A stretch of 64,000 nt of DNA from Natronorubrum tibetense GA33 (GTDB lineage Archaea; Halobacteriota; Halobacteria; Halobacteriales; Natrialbaceae). A model generated the notes under the pieces. The model did no database searches. It was not told the origin of the DNA and saw only the letters and a list, made by a program, of their open reading frames with translations. This document shows positions 1-7,982 of this stretch, piece after piece (positions within the stretch are counted from its first letter, which is position 1; every line of letters starts with the position of its first letter). The DNA is taken from positions 150,971 through 214,970 of the forward strand of contig NZ_KB913020.1 of assembly GCF_000383975.1 (NCBI RefSeq), written 5' to 3'. A program made the position numbers and the translations under genes.

Positions 1-411
1 AACACCGTTCGGGAGCGGATCCAGAACGATCGGATCATCCTGCTCTGTACGCACTGCAAGGAGTGGAAGGTGAAGACGAAGGTCAAGCGTGTTCGCGACC
101 AGCCCGAATGCCCTGACTGCGGCTCGACGCGGATCGCCTCGCTGAATCCGTGGGCCGACGAGGTCGTACAGGCGGTTCGTGCCGAGGAGAAAGACGAGGA
201 GCAGGCGACGATGACCGAACGGGCGTATCGCAGCGCCGGGCTGGTCCAGAGCCACGGGAAGCAGGCCGTGATCGCGATGGCCGCCCGCGGTGTCGGGCCG
301 CACAACGCCGCCCAGATCATCAACAAGCTTCGGGAGAACGAAGACGAGTTCTACCGCGACATCCTCTCGAAGGAACGGGAATACGCGCGCACGCAGGCGT
401 TCTGGGACTGA
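1..411 (+). CDS. C-terminal end of a large DEAD/DEAH-box helicase (partial)
   Basis: The reading frame is open from the first base of the window, so only the last 136 residues are present. A C-x2-C-x18-C-x2-C zinc-ribbon (Cys at about residues 16, 19, 38 and 41 of the visible part) is followed by a helical tail rich in Arg and Glu that ends in EYARTQAFWD. This tail resembles the C-terminus of the large Lhr-like haloarchaeal helicases, and from memory such a helicase gene lies next to the phosphatidylserine decarboxylase gene in other haloarchaea, as it does here. The motor domains are outside the window, so the helicase call rests on the tail and the neighbour. Confidence 0.75.
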   Translation, partial: NTVRERIQNDRIILLCTHCKEWKVKTKVKRVRDQPECPDCGSTRIASLNPWADEVVQAVRAEEKDEEQATMTERAYRSAGLVQSHGKQAVIAMAARGVGPHNAAQIINKLRENEDEFYRDILSKEREYARTQAFWD

Positions 412-661
412 GACGGCTGAATTCTTCCGTTCTCGCGCTGCCAGCACACCGTCGAGCGCCGCGGCGGGGTGAGTTAGGTGGACTTCGAGGACGGGGAGGG
501 CGCGACGGTTTCGTCCACGCTGCCGAGCGCGGGCCGATCGACCGGATTCGGTAGATCGCGGTTCGGTCGGCGCGCGCGGCTTCGTCGATCGGATCCGATC
601 CGCTGGTCCGCCGCCGCAGCCCACCGTAACGGCCATACGAGTCGATCACGTGAGTTGGGCC

Positions 662-1447
662 ATGAACTTCGCGCCGGGGGCCTGGAAGTACGCTGCGCTC
701 CCGCTGCTCGCTGCGCCGTTCGCGTTCGTTTTCAGCGTGACGGCGAGTATCCTTGCCATTGCACTCGGTGCCGGAACACTCGCGTTCTTCCGCGATCCGG
801 AGCGAACGCCGCCGCCGACGGGCGTGGTCTCGCCGGCCGACGGCAACGTCTCCGTGCTTCGCGAGGAGGGCGACCGCGTTCGGCTGGGGGTCTTCATGAA
901 CGTCTGGCACGTCCATGTCGTCCGCGCGCCGTTTGCGGCGACGGTGACCGATGTCGAGCACGTCTCCGGGGCGAACCGGCCCGCCTTCTCGAAGGACTCG
1001 GATCGAAACGAGCGCGTGCACGTGCGGTGTGAAACCGAGTCGTCGAACCTGCCCGCCTCTGAGTCGTCTGAGGGAGTGGGGAACGGGAGTGGTGACGACG
1101 ATCTGGCCGCCGAGGACCCGCACGCGAAAGCCGACCAGCCGCCAAGCAACGCCGAGGTGACGCTGATTGCCGGCGCGTTCGCCCGCCGGATTCACCCCTA
1201 CGCCGAGCGCGGCGACGACCTCGAGCGCGGCGACCGAATCGGGCACATCGCGTTTGGGAGTCGAGTGGATCTCCTCTTTCCGCCCGAGGTGGCACTCGAG
1301 GATATCGACGTGGAGATCGGGGACGCGATGACGGCCGGGGAGACGGTGGTGCTCGAGGCTCCGGCTGACGCGGCAATCGATCTCGGCGCTGGATCTGATT
1401 TCGACGTTGGTGGGCTCGAGGACGAGCGGGACGAGTCGAGCGCCTGA
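662..1447 (+). CDS. asd: Archaeal phosphatidylserine decarboxylase
   Basis: Pyruvoyl-dependent decarboxylase that converts archaetidylserine or phosphatidylserine to the ethanolamine lipid at the membrane. Visible family motifs are DPERTPPP, VSPADG, HVHVVRAPF and, near the end, FGSR, where the Ser (about residue 200) is the expected self-cleavage and pyruvoyl-forming residue. A hydrophobic pair of segments lies at residues 8 to 45. The ATG at 662 fits the usual start (MNFAPGAW); an in-frame GTG at 650 is possible. An acidic, Ser/Gly-rich insert of roughly 35 residues (about 1050 to 1150) sits between the HVHVVRAP region and the catalytic end and is not usual. The gene is not overlapped by its neighbours. 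Confidence 0.9.
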   Translation: MNFAPGAWKYAALPLLAAPFAFVFSVTASILAIALGAGTLAFFRDPERTPPPTGVVSPADGNVSVLREEGDRVRLGVFMNVWHVHVVRAPFAATVTDVEHVSGANRPAFSKDSDRNERVHVRCETESSNLPASESSEGVGNGSGDDDLAAEDPHAKADQPPSNAEVTLIAGAFARRIHPYAERGDDLERGDRIGHIAFGSRVDLLFPPEVALEDIDVEIGDAMTAGETVVLEAPADAAIDLGAGSDFDVGGLEDERDESSA

Positions 1448-1495
1448 TCGCTCGTCCGGTATGTGCGCTCGGTTGTGTCTGCGGTGGAGGGGTTG

Positions 1496-1816
1496 CTACT
1501 CGCAGATGTACTGCATCGTTTGATCGGTGACGGTATCGATCAGTTCGGGAGTTACGCGAGCGACTGCCCGATCGACGTCGGAATCCTGTAGCGAAACGAT
1601 GGCCCAGGGAGACACGAACGAGTCGCGATTGAGGGTTCCAGTTTCGAACGCACCGGTGAGGGGAACGCTCTCGGCGTACTCTTTGGTCGTAATTCCGAGC
1701 GCGATGTACTGGTCTCCGACAAACGGATGGCTCTCATCGCTGATGAGCAGATACGGCCGGCGCGGCGTGTTCCCAAATGGATCCGTTGCAACGACTATGA
1801 CGCCGCGTTCGTGCAT
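1496..1816 (-). CDS. PemK/MazF-like toxin of a type II toxin-antitoxin pair
   Basis: A 106-residue protein that starts MHERGVIVVATDPFGN and continues RRPYLLISDESHPF, the beta-barrel entry (a GxIxxV strand followed by RP) of the PemK/MazF/Kid endoribonuclease family, although the classic PGxE-type Arg loop is not obvious. If active it would cleave RNA. Its ATG overlaps the stop of the upstream winged-helix gene in a TAATG, so the two are translationally coupled, with the regulator first as in most antitoxin-toxin operons. It lies at the edge of the AT-rich island. Family membership is likely; activity is inference. Confidence 0.7.
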   Translation of the reverse strand: MHERGVIVVATDPFGNTPRRPYLLISDESHPFVGDQYIALGITTKEYAESVPLTGAFETGTLNRDSFVSPWAIVSLQDSDVDRAVARVTPELIDTVTDQTMQYICE

Positions 1817-2196
1817 TACTGCTTCTCCGACGACTCGTTGTCCGTCTCTTGGTCATCGAGATCGAGAAGCTCGGCGTCCCAGTCCGAATTCTGATCGTAA
1901 TAATCGCCTTCGAACTGTTCGGCGACGGTCTGGAGACCGACGACACTCGCCGTGTGGGCGTCGTAGGCTTCCGGGTTGATCGCCCAATACTGGCCCTTGT
2001 GACGAACGAGTCCGCGACTCTCGAGTCGGCTCAGCGTGGTTCCGACGCTCCCGCGTGGGATCTCGAGTTCCTCTGTAAGTTCACCGGCTCGATACCCCGT
2101 TTCGGGGTTGGCCGCGAGGAACTCGAGGATCCGACGCCCGTTCGTGTTCTCGTCGGGCAGATCGGTCGGACGGTAGTTCTCGAAATCGACGGGCAT
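1816..2196 (-). CDS. Winged-helix regulator, probable antitoxin for the PemK-like toxin
   Basis: A 126-residue protein with a MarR-like winged helix at about residues 18 to 75 (GRRILEFLAAN, then EELEIPRGSVGTTLSRLESRGLV with the wing), followed by an acidic tail suited to toxin binding. The start at 2196 (MPVDFENYRPTD) is chosen because a TATA-like ATTATTAC lies about 27 to 30 bases upstream, which fits a leaderless message; an upstream ATG at 2256 would lie before that promoter. It overlaps the toxin gene by one base. A pair of AACAG direct repeats sits in the promoter and may be its own operator. Confidence 0.7.
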   Translation of the reverse strand: MPVDFENYRPTDLPDENTNGRRILEFLAANPETGYRAGELTEELEIPRGSVGTTLSRLESRGLVRHKGQYWAINPEAYDAHTASVVGLQTVAEQFEGDYYDQNSDWDAELLDLDDQETDNESSEKQ

Positions 2197-2200
2197 GTGT

Positions 2201-2215
2201 AACAGTACGTAACAG
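2201..2215. promoter_or_regulatory. Direct repeat in the promoter of the toxin-antitoxin pair
   Basis: AACAG occurs twice ten bases apart (2201-2205 and 2211-2215) just upstream of the antitoxin start and within the first bases of the transcript. This is a possible autoregulatory operator; the function is inference. Confidence 0.3.
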
Positions 2216-2281
2216 CTTGTAATAATTGTGGTGGTGGTTCCCTGGTCAGCCCCCAAGAAGTATACTAATCCGAACTATTCA

Positions 2282-2315
2282 TAATTTATAACTATTCCCG
2301 AACATGATTTGAAAT
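2282..2315 (+). promoter_or_regulatory. TATA box of the membrane-protein gene at 2316
   Basis: TAATTTATAA is centred about 29 bases before the ATG at 2316, which fits a leaderless or near-leaderless haloarchaeal transcript. Confidence 0.5.
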
Positions 2316-3101
2316 ATGCCTGTTCAAAAACTCGACTTATACGATATTATTGTCGATATATTTCCTGGTTTAGTCGCTGTATTTATCTTTTTACCGTTGG
2401 TCTTAGGACCGGGAACTGCCTATTCAGACGCATTGGACCTGTTAGGTATCGAAGCAACTTTGATAATCATAGTGCTTTCATACGTGATTGGTCGAATTGT
2501 ACATGGCATAGCTAGCCCTTTCGATAAATCAATCTCGAAATTTGGCTCAAACATAGATAAATTCTTCTTGGAACACCCTATTTACGAAAAATTAACTAAG
2601 AGATTTGGTTTACATCTTTCTTTTGAAGATCATATCAGAGATGGACTGGCACCGTTTACCCCTTTCACTATGAAAACTGTAATGGTACATGAACTCCATG
2701 CTGAAATAAATGAAAAGTACGATGTTAATACAAAGAGTATTGATAGACACGATTTTAATGACTTAAAACACGTATGCCATTCCATTCTTTACAACAAGCC
2801 TGTTCTTTATAGAAGATATGAAATTCTTACAACCTTTTTCCGGAGTATGCATACGGTATTTGGTCTGTCTTTGATATTTTATTCCATTTCTCTATTGGTG
2901 TATGAATATGTTGGATTGGGGGCTACCGATACCTTCTGGGCCTATCTCTACTTTAACGACCTAAGAATTGTGTCACTAATCTTGGTTCTACAGTTGATCT
3001 TATTCCTAATATTTTACTATCAAAAACGAAAATTCTCTCACAGAAGGAATAGGGCCCTAATCTATGATACTGTTATTGAACTGAAGGGGAAGACCGAGTG
3101 A
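2316..3101 (+). CDS. Four-helix membrane protein of unknown function in an AT-rich island
   Basis: A 261-residue protein with two transmembrane helices at the start (about residues 12-32 and 43-63), a charged cytoplasmic middle (about 65-175) with many Lys, Asp and His, and two more helices (about 178-200 and 214-236) before a basic end. The opening (LYDIIVDIFPGL) resembles a widespread group of small membrane proteins with an IPG motif in the first helix that often sit beside restriction and abortive-infection genes; this comparison is from memory. The gene is AT-rich with A/T third positions, unlike the flanking chromosome. A T-tract terminator follows. No enzymatic motif was seen. Confidence 0.8.
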   Translation: MPVQKLDLYDIIVDIFPGLVAVFIFLPLVLGPGTAYSDALDLLGIEATLIIIVLSYVIGRIVHGIASPFDKSISKFGSNIDKFFLEHPIYEKLTKRFGLHLSFEDHIRDGLAPFTPFTMKTVMVHELHAEINEKYDVNTKSIDRHDFNDLKHVCHSILYNKPVLYRRYEILTTFFRSMHTVFGLSLIFYSISLLVYEYVGLGATDTFWAYLYFNDLRIVSLILVLQLILFLIFYYQKRKFSHRRNRALIYDTVIELKGKTE

Positions 3102-3118
3102 CACTGCTAATATACTCA

Positions 3119-3127
3119 TTCTTTTTT
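3119..3127 (+). terminator. T-tract terminator after the membrane-protein gene
   Basis: A run of T (TTCTTTTTT) lies 18 bases after the stop at 3101 and is the expected archaeal oligo-T termination signal. Confidence 0.5.
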
Positions 3128-3277
3128 GGGGATTGAACGTCGACAGATCCAGTTTATCGAATATGCATGAGATTCGAATATCCGTGCATATGATGACGCA
3201 GTTCCGGACGTGAGACCGTATCGGAATTCTGGAAACTGCTCCCCGTTGCTTAGCTGTTGTTCGCTCGATTTGGGTAC

Positions 3278-3481
3278 ATGGGCAACACAAACCCCACATA
3301 CCGTGATACACTCCGTAAATTTGAAAACGAGAGGTTCCCGAACCACAGAGCACTTCGGTTTGAGTATCAAAATCACTTCGAACGCTTATTCGTCCAAGTG
3401 TGGAACTTCGCCGACGCCGCTGAGATTCAAAACCACACCGATCCGACAATCACACATCTCGTTTCGTATCTGCTCGATTAG
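3278..3481 (+). CDS. Small haloarchaeal protein, probably shortened by a late stop codon
   Basis: The 67-residue product begins MGNTNPTYRDTLRKFENE and continues with RALR, FERLF and DAAxxQNHTDP, the pattern of a short haloarchaeal protein family (DUF8156-like, from memory) that normally ends in a Glu/Arg-rich helix of 80 to 90 residues in total. Here a TAG follows SYLLD, and translation of the same frame past it continues ECRIVTLEMQLETLLGRI, which looks like the missing helix. The simplest reading is a recent nonsense mutation. Base composition is mixed between the island and the chromosome. Confidence 0.5.
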   Translation: MGNTNPTYRDTLRKFENERFPNHRALRFEYQNHFERLFVQVWNFADAAEIQNHTDPTITHLVSYLLD

Positions 3482-3939
3482 GAGTGCCGGATTGTTACCC
3501 TCGAAATGCAACTCGAAACGCTTCTCGGACGCATTCGAAACACCGACAGAACCAGCTTTAGAACCTCGTTGACGGCCAGTAGGCTTACTTTCTCCCGGTC
3601 GAATAACCCATCCGACGGGGGGAAGGAGTACTGTCGTTGCCGACAGGGTCCGTTCGACGTGAGACATCGAACCCACCGTCACCGATCGGGATCGTTCCAA
3701 CGTCACCGACGCCTGATCGCCGATCGGCCCGTCCGGTTGACACACCACCAGCGGATGGGGAGCTTCGATGTCGGCCTACCACCGCCGATGTCTTCTGATA
3801 CAGTTGATTCGATCAGTTATGCCGAAACCCAATGTGGGTGTCCCCAAGGGGACTGAGCCAAAAAATTACAGCCCCCCGCCCGACCTCCGCACGCAGATCT
3901 CCAGTTGATCCACCAGAAATGATGGTGTTCAGTCGCTCC
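3482..3939. other. Gene-free stretch between the short gene and the pentapeptide gene
   Basis: The first 60 bases read in frame as the lost tail of the gene at 3278. The remainder has GC-rich composition with no frame that looks like protein. No RNA gene or repeat was recognised. Confidence 0.4.
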
Positions 3940-5400
3940 TCACGATGTTGCTCTCCGGCCTAATACAAATACCAACATCGCCAATAGCAACGTTCCAATT
4001 GCTGTTTGGCCTAGAGCAATCCACTCGTTAGGCCCTAAGGGGGTTAGACCGCCGTCACTTGTACTAATGAATCGACGTAGACTATAAAATAGGAAGTCGA
4101 AAATATATTCTATAGAGAAGTTCCCTGAGAATCTATATCGTATTATTTCGCCTGAACTTCGTTGAATTCCCCAAATCGGGTAGATTACCGCACCCAACAG
4201 GATTGCACCCAATGAGGCTAAAAGAACTTGTTTAGTGCTTTCTCCGTATTTCATAGTCCACCGTAACACAGTCCAGCGGAACCAGGAAATTTCCCCACGT
4301 GAATACGCTATTTTCCGACTCGTTTCCTTCTCTCGAATATTGAATTGGCGCCGTTGTTCTGGGACGGGGTTTTCCCTAAACAACTGTTTTATATTCCTGT
4401 ATATCTCCTCTGCATCCTCAAGGTCATCAAGACTACAATCATGAGACGACGAGATGGGACATCTAGTAATAAGACGATTGAATGCAGCCAGCACTTGATA
4501 TCTGTACTTGAGACCTTGCATATACTCTTCTCTTCTAGAATGATAAGTATCCTCAGGATCTGAATCTGAGATAGGGCCCCGTTCACCACAGATATCGCTC
4601 GAAAACCCAGTCTTCTCCTTAATAATATCCCATTCGGCATTTCGATCTGCAATGAACTCTCTACAAATTTGGGTGCCAAAGTTGGTCTTATGATCTACCT
4701 CAGCATCTCGGAGATCCGTATCAAATAAATCAGCATCGACGAGGGAAGTTCCACGGAGATCAGAGTCCACGAGAGACGCACTTTCTAGCATCGCTTTACC
4801 ACAATCTGCTTGATGTAACTCCGCCCCATCTAATTCTGCACTACGCAGATTTGTACAAATGATCTTAGCATCATGAAGCTCGGAATCAATGAAAACCGCA
4901 TCAGCTGCATCGGCATGTTGTAATTTCGCTGAGGGCATATTAGACGAGCGGAAGTTAGCATTATGGAGGGTAGCATGTTGAAATCGAGTATCAATACAGT
5001 CTGCCTCTTCAAAACACGCGCCCGTAAGGTTGGTAGCCTCACTATTGAATTTCGTCGATCGAAGATTTGCCTCTGAAAAATCAGCTAAGTCTAATTGTGT
5101 GCCCTGAAAGTTAGCGTTAGTCAAGTCGGACTCGCTGAAATTAGCATTATATAGATCCATATCCTCGAAATCAAGACGATCACTTAGATGAATTTCTGCT
5201 AAATATATCCCATCAATACGAGAAGGTGCACTGTCCCACTTTCTGGCGAGTACATCAACCGGCTTTTCAGTTGTTTTAGCATGCCATATACAATGGTCTT
5301 GATCCCTCCAGAGAGGTTGGTCACAAGAGATCGGAGGAATACCCTCTGGAAGATTTTCTTCGTCTTCCGAATAGCCGCAGGTTTGCTCGTGAGTACTCAC
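3940..5400 (-). CDS. Pentapeptide-repeat protein fused to a two-helix channel-like module
   Basis: A 486-residue protein. Residues 7 to 45 hold a Cys/His set (TCGY, SCDQPLW, CIWH) that may bind a metal. Residues 75 to 240 are pentapeptide repeats with the A(D/N)LxX pattern (for example DLTNANFQ, DLRGTSLVDADL). A charged helical linker follows, then a C-terminal unit: helix (LLASLGAILLGAVIYPIW), re-entrant-like segment (FLFYSLRRFISTSDGGLTPLG) and a final helix. That order matches a 2TM potassium-channel pore, but the TxGYG filter is replaced by STSDGG. The GTG at 5400 is chosen because a TATA box (5428-5435) would overlap the alternative GTG at 5427. AT-rich and divergent from the operon at 5509. 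Confidence 0.75.
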   Translation of the reverse strand: MSTHEQTCGYSEDEENLPEGIPPISCDQPLWRDQDHCIWHAKTTEKPVDVLARKWDSAPSRIDGIYLAEIHLSDRLDFEDMDLYNANFSESDLTNANFQGTQLDLADFSEANLRSTKFNSEATNLTGACFEEADCIDTRFQHATLHNANFRSSNMPSAKLQHADAADAVFIDSELHDAKIICTNLRSAELDGAELHQADCGKAMLESASLVDSDLRGTSLVDADLFDTDLRDAEVDHKTNFGTQICREFIADRNAEWDIIKEKTGFSSDICGERGPISDSDPEDTYHSRREEYMQGLKYRYQVLAAFNRLITRCPISSSHDCSLDDLEDAEEIYRNIKQLFRENPVPEQRRQFNIREKETSRKIAYSRGEISWFRWTVLRWTMKYGESTKQVLLASLGAILLGAVIYPIWGIQRSSGEIIRYRFSGNFSIEYIFDFLFYSLRRFISTSDGGLTPLGPNEWIALGQTAIGTLLLAMLVFVLGRRATS

Positions 5401-5427
5401 TAATCCCAGATTCGTCGATCTAATCAC

Positions 5428-5435
5428 TTATACTG
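5428..5435 (-). promoter_or_regulatory. TATA box of the pentapeptide-channel gene
   Basis: On the minus strand AGTATAAG lies about 30 bases before the GTG at 5400. It decides the start, because the upstream GTG at 5427 abuts it. Confidence 0.4.
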
Positions 5436-5477
5436 TCCGAAATATCCATTGAGTATCAGTTCCACCCCATTCGATTA

Positions 5478-5508
5478 ACTTATAGGATAAGTCCGTAACT
5501 ATCTGACA
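5478..5508 (+). promoter_or_regulatory. Leaderless promoter of the unknown two-gene operon
   Basis: AACTTATAGG is centred about 26 bases before the ATG at 5509, the usual spacing for a leaderless haloarchaeal gene. Confidence 0.5.
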
Positions 5509-6588
5509 ATGGGAGTCTTCGAGATCGACTCAAATGAGTTCGAAGACGGGCCTGAGTTTAACAGATATTTATCCAGGAATTATAGTGGGTTGTCTAGCGA
5601 AGACCTTTACATCATCTCAGGTGTCACCGAACTCACACAGACAGAGTTTGAGAATAGACTAGAAGAACGTAATTGGGAGGTCGACGAAGAATACGGAGTC
5701 ATAAAGAAAATCGGTCGCCAATATTCCCCAATCAATCGAGCGGAGGCGTACCTTCATTTCGATGAAGAAAAAGACCTGATATTCTTTTACACTGATCAGA
5801 GGAAGACGGAAGAGATCAACGATGCTATTGTTCCGCTTTTCAGGAAAATAAGCGGTGTCCACTATCTTTATATAAGTCCCCGGATCTTGAAGAAGGTAAC
5901 TGAACAAATTGCAGAACAAAACGATTCAGCCAAGGTTACTGAATTCATCGCAAAAAGAACCAAAGGAACAGAAATCCCTGCGGCCGAGAGGCCAGATAAA
6001 GAGAGAACGATCAATTATTATGGTGATGATGGTTTACGAACGCTCCGGGAAGTCGAAGAACAATATGGTGTGCTCCCTCACATTCTAGAAATTTCAATCC
6101 CAGATGAGTTGGACTTTAGAATGGATAAAGAAGGTGTGTTTAAATTAAAAAGTGGCTCCCTTCACTTGATGTTCCATTATATTGATGAATGTATAAACCG
6201 ATGTTTAGATATTAAGAACGCATATGATAGTACACGAATCAATGAAATCGAAATATCTGAAGGGAATAGAGTTTCGCAGTCTACTCCAGCCAGAATTGAA
6301 CTTGACTTAAAATATGAAGATTTAGAACCACTTCAGGCAAGCCTCCAAGGAAGTGATTATGCGTTAATCGATACGACAGCTGAACGTGGTTCAGTCTATT
6401 TCTCTAGCAAGATCTATGACCAGGATAGTAATCTATTCTTTAATATTCGGGCGGACGAGAACGCAATCCGAGTTTTTCCTAGGGAAAAACGCGAAATAAG
6501 TACGTTCTTCCGCTTTTTTGAAATTGTTCAGTCGACTGTAGATGAGTACGCTGAAGCTGAATCTATTGATTACCCACTGGCAGGATAA
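5509..6588 (+). CDS. Unknown protein, first gene of an accessory two-gene operon
   Basis: A 359-residue acidic soluble protein with no signal or membrane segment. It appears to be mixed alpha/beta: an N-terminal part to about residue 110 with beta-rich patches (DLIFFYTD, VHYLYISPR), a middle with EVEEQYGVLPHILEISIPDE and a C-terminal beta-rich part (ARIELDLKYEDL, SVYFSSKIYD, LFFNIRADENAIRVFPR). I do not recognise the family. Its stop overlaps the ATG of the next gene in TAATG, so the two proteins are probably made in fixed ratio and act together. AT-rich codon use marks it as island DNA. Confidence 0.8.
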   Translation: MGVFEIDSNEFEDGPEFNRYLSRNYSGLSSEDLYIISGVTELTQTEFENRLEERNWEVDEEYGVIKKIGRQYSPINRAEAYLHFDEEKDLIFFYTDQRKTEEINDAIVPLFRKISGVHYLYISPRILKKVTEQIAEQNDSAKVTEFIAKRTKGTEIPAAERPDKERTINYYGDDGLRTLREVEEQYGVLPHILEISIPDELDFRMDKEGVFKLKSGSLHLMFHYIDECINRCLDIKNAYDSTRINEIEISEGNRVSQSTPARIELDLKYEDLEPLQASLQGSDYALIDTTAERGSVYFSSKIYDQDSNLFFNIRADENAIRVFPREKREISTFFRFFEIVQSTVDEYAEAESIDYPLAG

Positions 6589-7736
6589 TGAACACTATAA
6601 AAAAAGAACTTGAGATTCTCGAGTACTACGAAGATGAAGTATCTAATGACAACTATGAGAACACTAAGGAAGAGATACTTGACGATCTATTGGACGACGA
6701 AGACGCTATAGAAGCTGCTGAAGAACAATATGAGAATAGAAAAGAAGAATCAAAACATAAAAAGAAAGTGCGAACAACGCTGATGGCTGCTTTCCTTAGG
6801 AATGGTCCAATAGAACGAGTCACAAATTGGGAATTCAGGCGATTATTTCCACTCAGAACATTAGATGTAGACTCAGCAGACGTCCTCGTAGGAAATCAAA
6901 CTGATGGGTCAATCATCCTTATAATCATACTTTCTTTACGTAAAAGGCCAGAAACGGGAATCGATGACGCATTAGAAATGCTTGGGGGCGTGAGAGACAA
7001 TAACAGCGCCCTAAGTGATGATATAAATCTAGACTTCCGGAATGACCGTATTCAAACAGCTATTGCTATTGAACCAGCACGAGCAAATGACACAGCGGTT
7101 GCTATCGAAGAATATGAACAATCAGTCACAGACCCAGAAGATTTCTATGTATGGCGTATTACTGGAACAGAAGGTGCAAAAATAGACATCTATACTGATT
7201 TCCCAAGTGATCCTGGTCAAAATAGGTGCCATGATGGAGATCTCGGACAAGTATTAGATCCTGGAAGAGAAATTATGGATTCGCCCCATGTTCTACCAGA
7301 CTTTTTTTACGACACCCATCATAGTTTACTTCTTGAACATACAATAATAAAGATGGCCAGTAATCATCTTGACACAGATATACCAAATACACACTTTTCG
7401 ACACAAGAGCTACGGAATTACTTTGACAGTACATTATATGGCTCAGATTCGACCCATAAGGCTTCAATACTAACAGGAAGAGTAATCCAGTTATGGGAAC
7501 ATCTTGATATAATGACTAAGGTTAGCGATTCCAATGATAAAATTGATGACGGGAGCACAGTATACCGTCTTAGATCTCGGAAACAAAACCCTCAAACAAT
7601 ATATGATGATGTTTCGGACAATTATGATGAAAAATGTAATGAGTTTTTAATAGAATCGAAAGCTATGGAACAGACAATTGAGCAGTTTGAAGAAGACAAG
7701 GGAGTTCAAGCCGATTTGGCGACGTTCAGTTCCTAG
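6588..7736 (+). CDS. Unknown protein, second gene of the accessory two-gene operon
   Basis: A 382-residue protein. Residues 1 to 60 are an acidic and basic coiled coil. Residues 75 to 150 hold a hydrophobic beta pattern (SADVLVGN, then SIILIIILSLRKRP) with the spacing of the PD-(D/E)xK nuclease core, but the catalytic E-x-K is absent, so if the fold is right the site is dead. Residues 245 to 345 (LLLEHTIIKMAS, FSTQELRNYF, STVYRLRSRK) look like a winged helix. A helical tail follows. Both structural ideas are inference. It is translationally coupled to the gene at 5509 and has the same AT-rich character. Confidence 0.8.
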   Translation: MNTIKKELEILEYYEDEVSNDNYENTKEEILDDLLDDEDAIEAAEEQYENRKEESKHKKKVRTTLMAAFLRNGPIERVTNWEFRRLFPLRTLDVDSADVLVGNQTDGSIILIIILSLRKRPETGIDDALEMLGGVRDNNSALSDDINLDFRNDRIQTAIAIEPARANDTAVAIEEYEQSVTDPEDFYVWRITGTEGAKIDIYTDFPSDPGQNRCHDGDLGQVLDPGREIMDSPHVLPDFFYDTHHSLLLEHTIIKMASNHLDTDIPNTHFSTQELRNYFDSTLYGSDSTHKASILTGRVIQLWEHLDIMTKVSDSNDKIDDGSTVYRLRSRKQNPQTIYDDVSDNYDEKCNEFLIESKAMEQTIEQFEEDKGVQADLATFSS

Positions 7737-7982
7737 TCTTTCTCTTGCTTCCCCTTACGGTTGCCCGTCGCGAAGATTGATCTCCCGAATATGAACACGA
7801 GAGCAAGTTTTCTGTGTTCACTCACTTCTTGTCTTTTATCGCCGGCAACTCGGTCTCTCTGCCGACATTCTTACACTGGTGTCACAGAACTATCGGAAAT
7901 AGTAGTTAGATGGAGACGGTTCGTGTTCACAAGGCCGATCTGAAGTGAATAGCCAGTATCTCAATTATTGCTTGGTGGGTCG

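Noticed and set aside
5659..5919. Antisense frame within the unknown operon
   Set aside because: Short, hydrophobic by chance and without promoter or conserved features; the sense frames are continuous and coupled.
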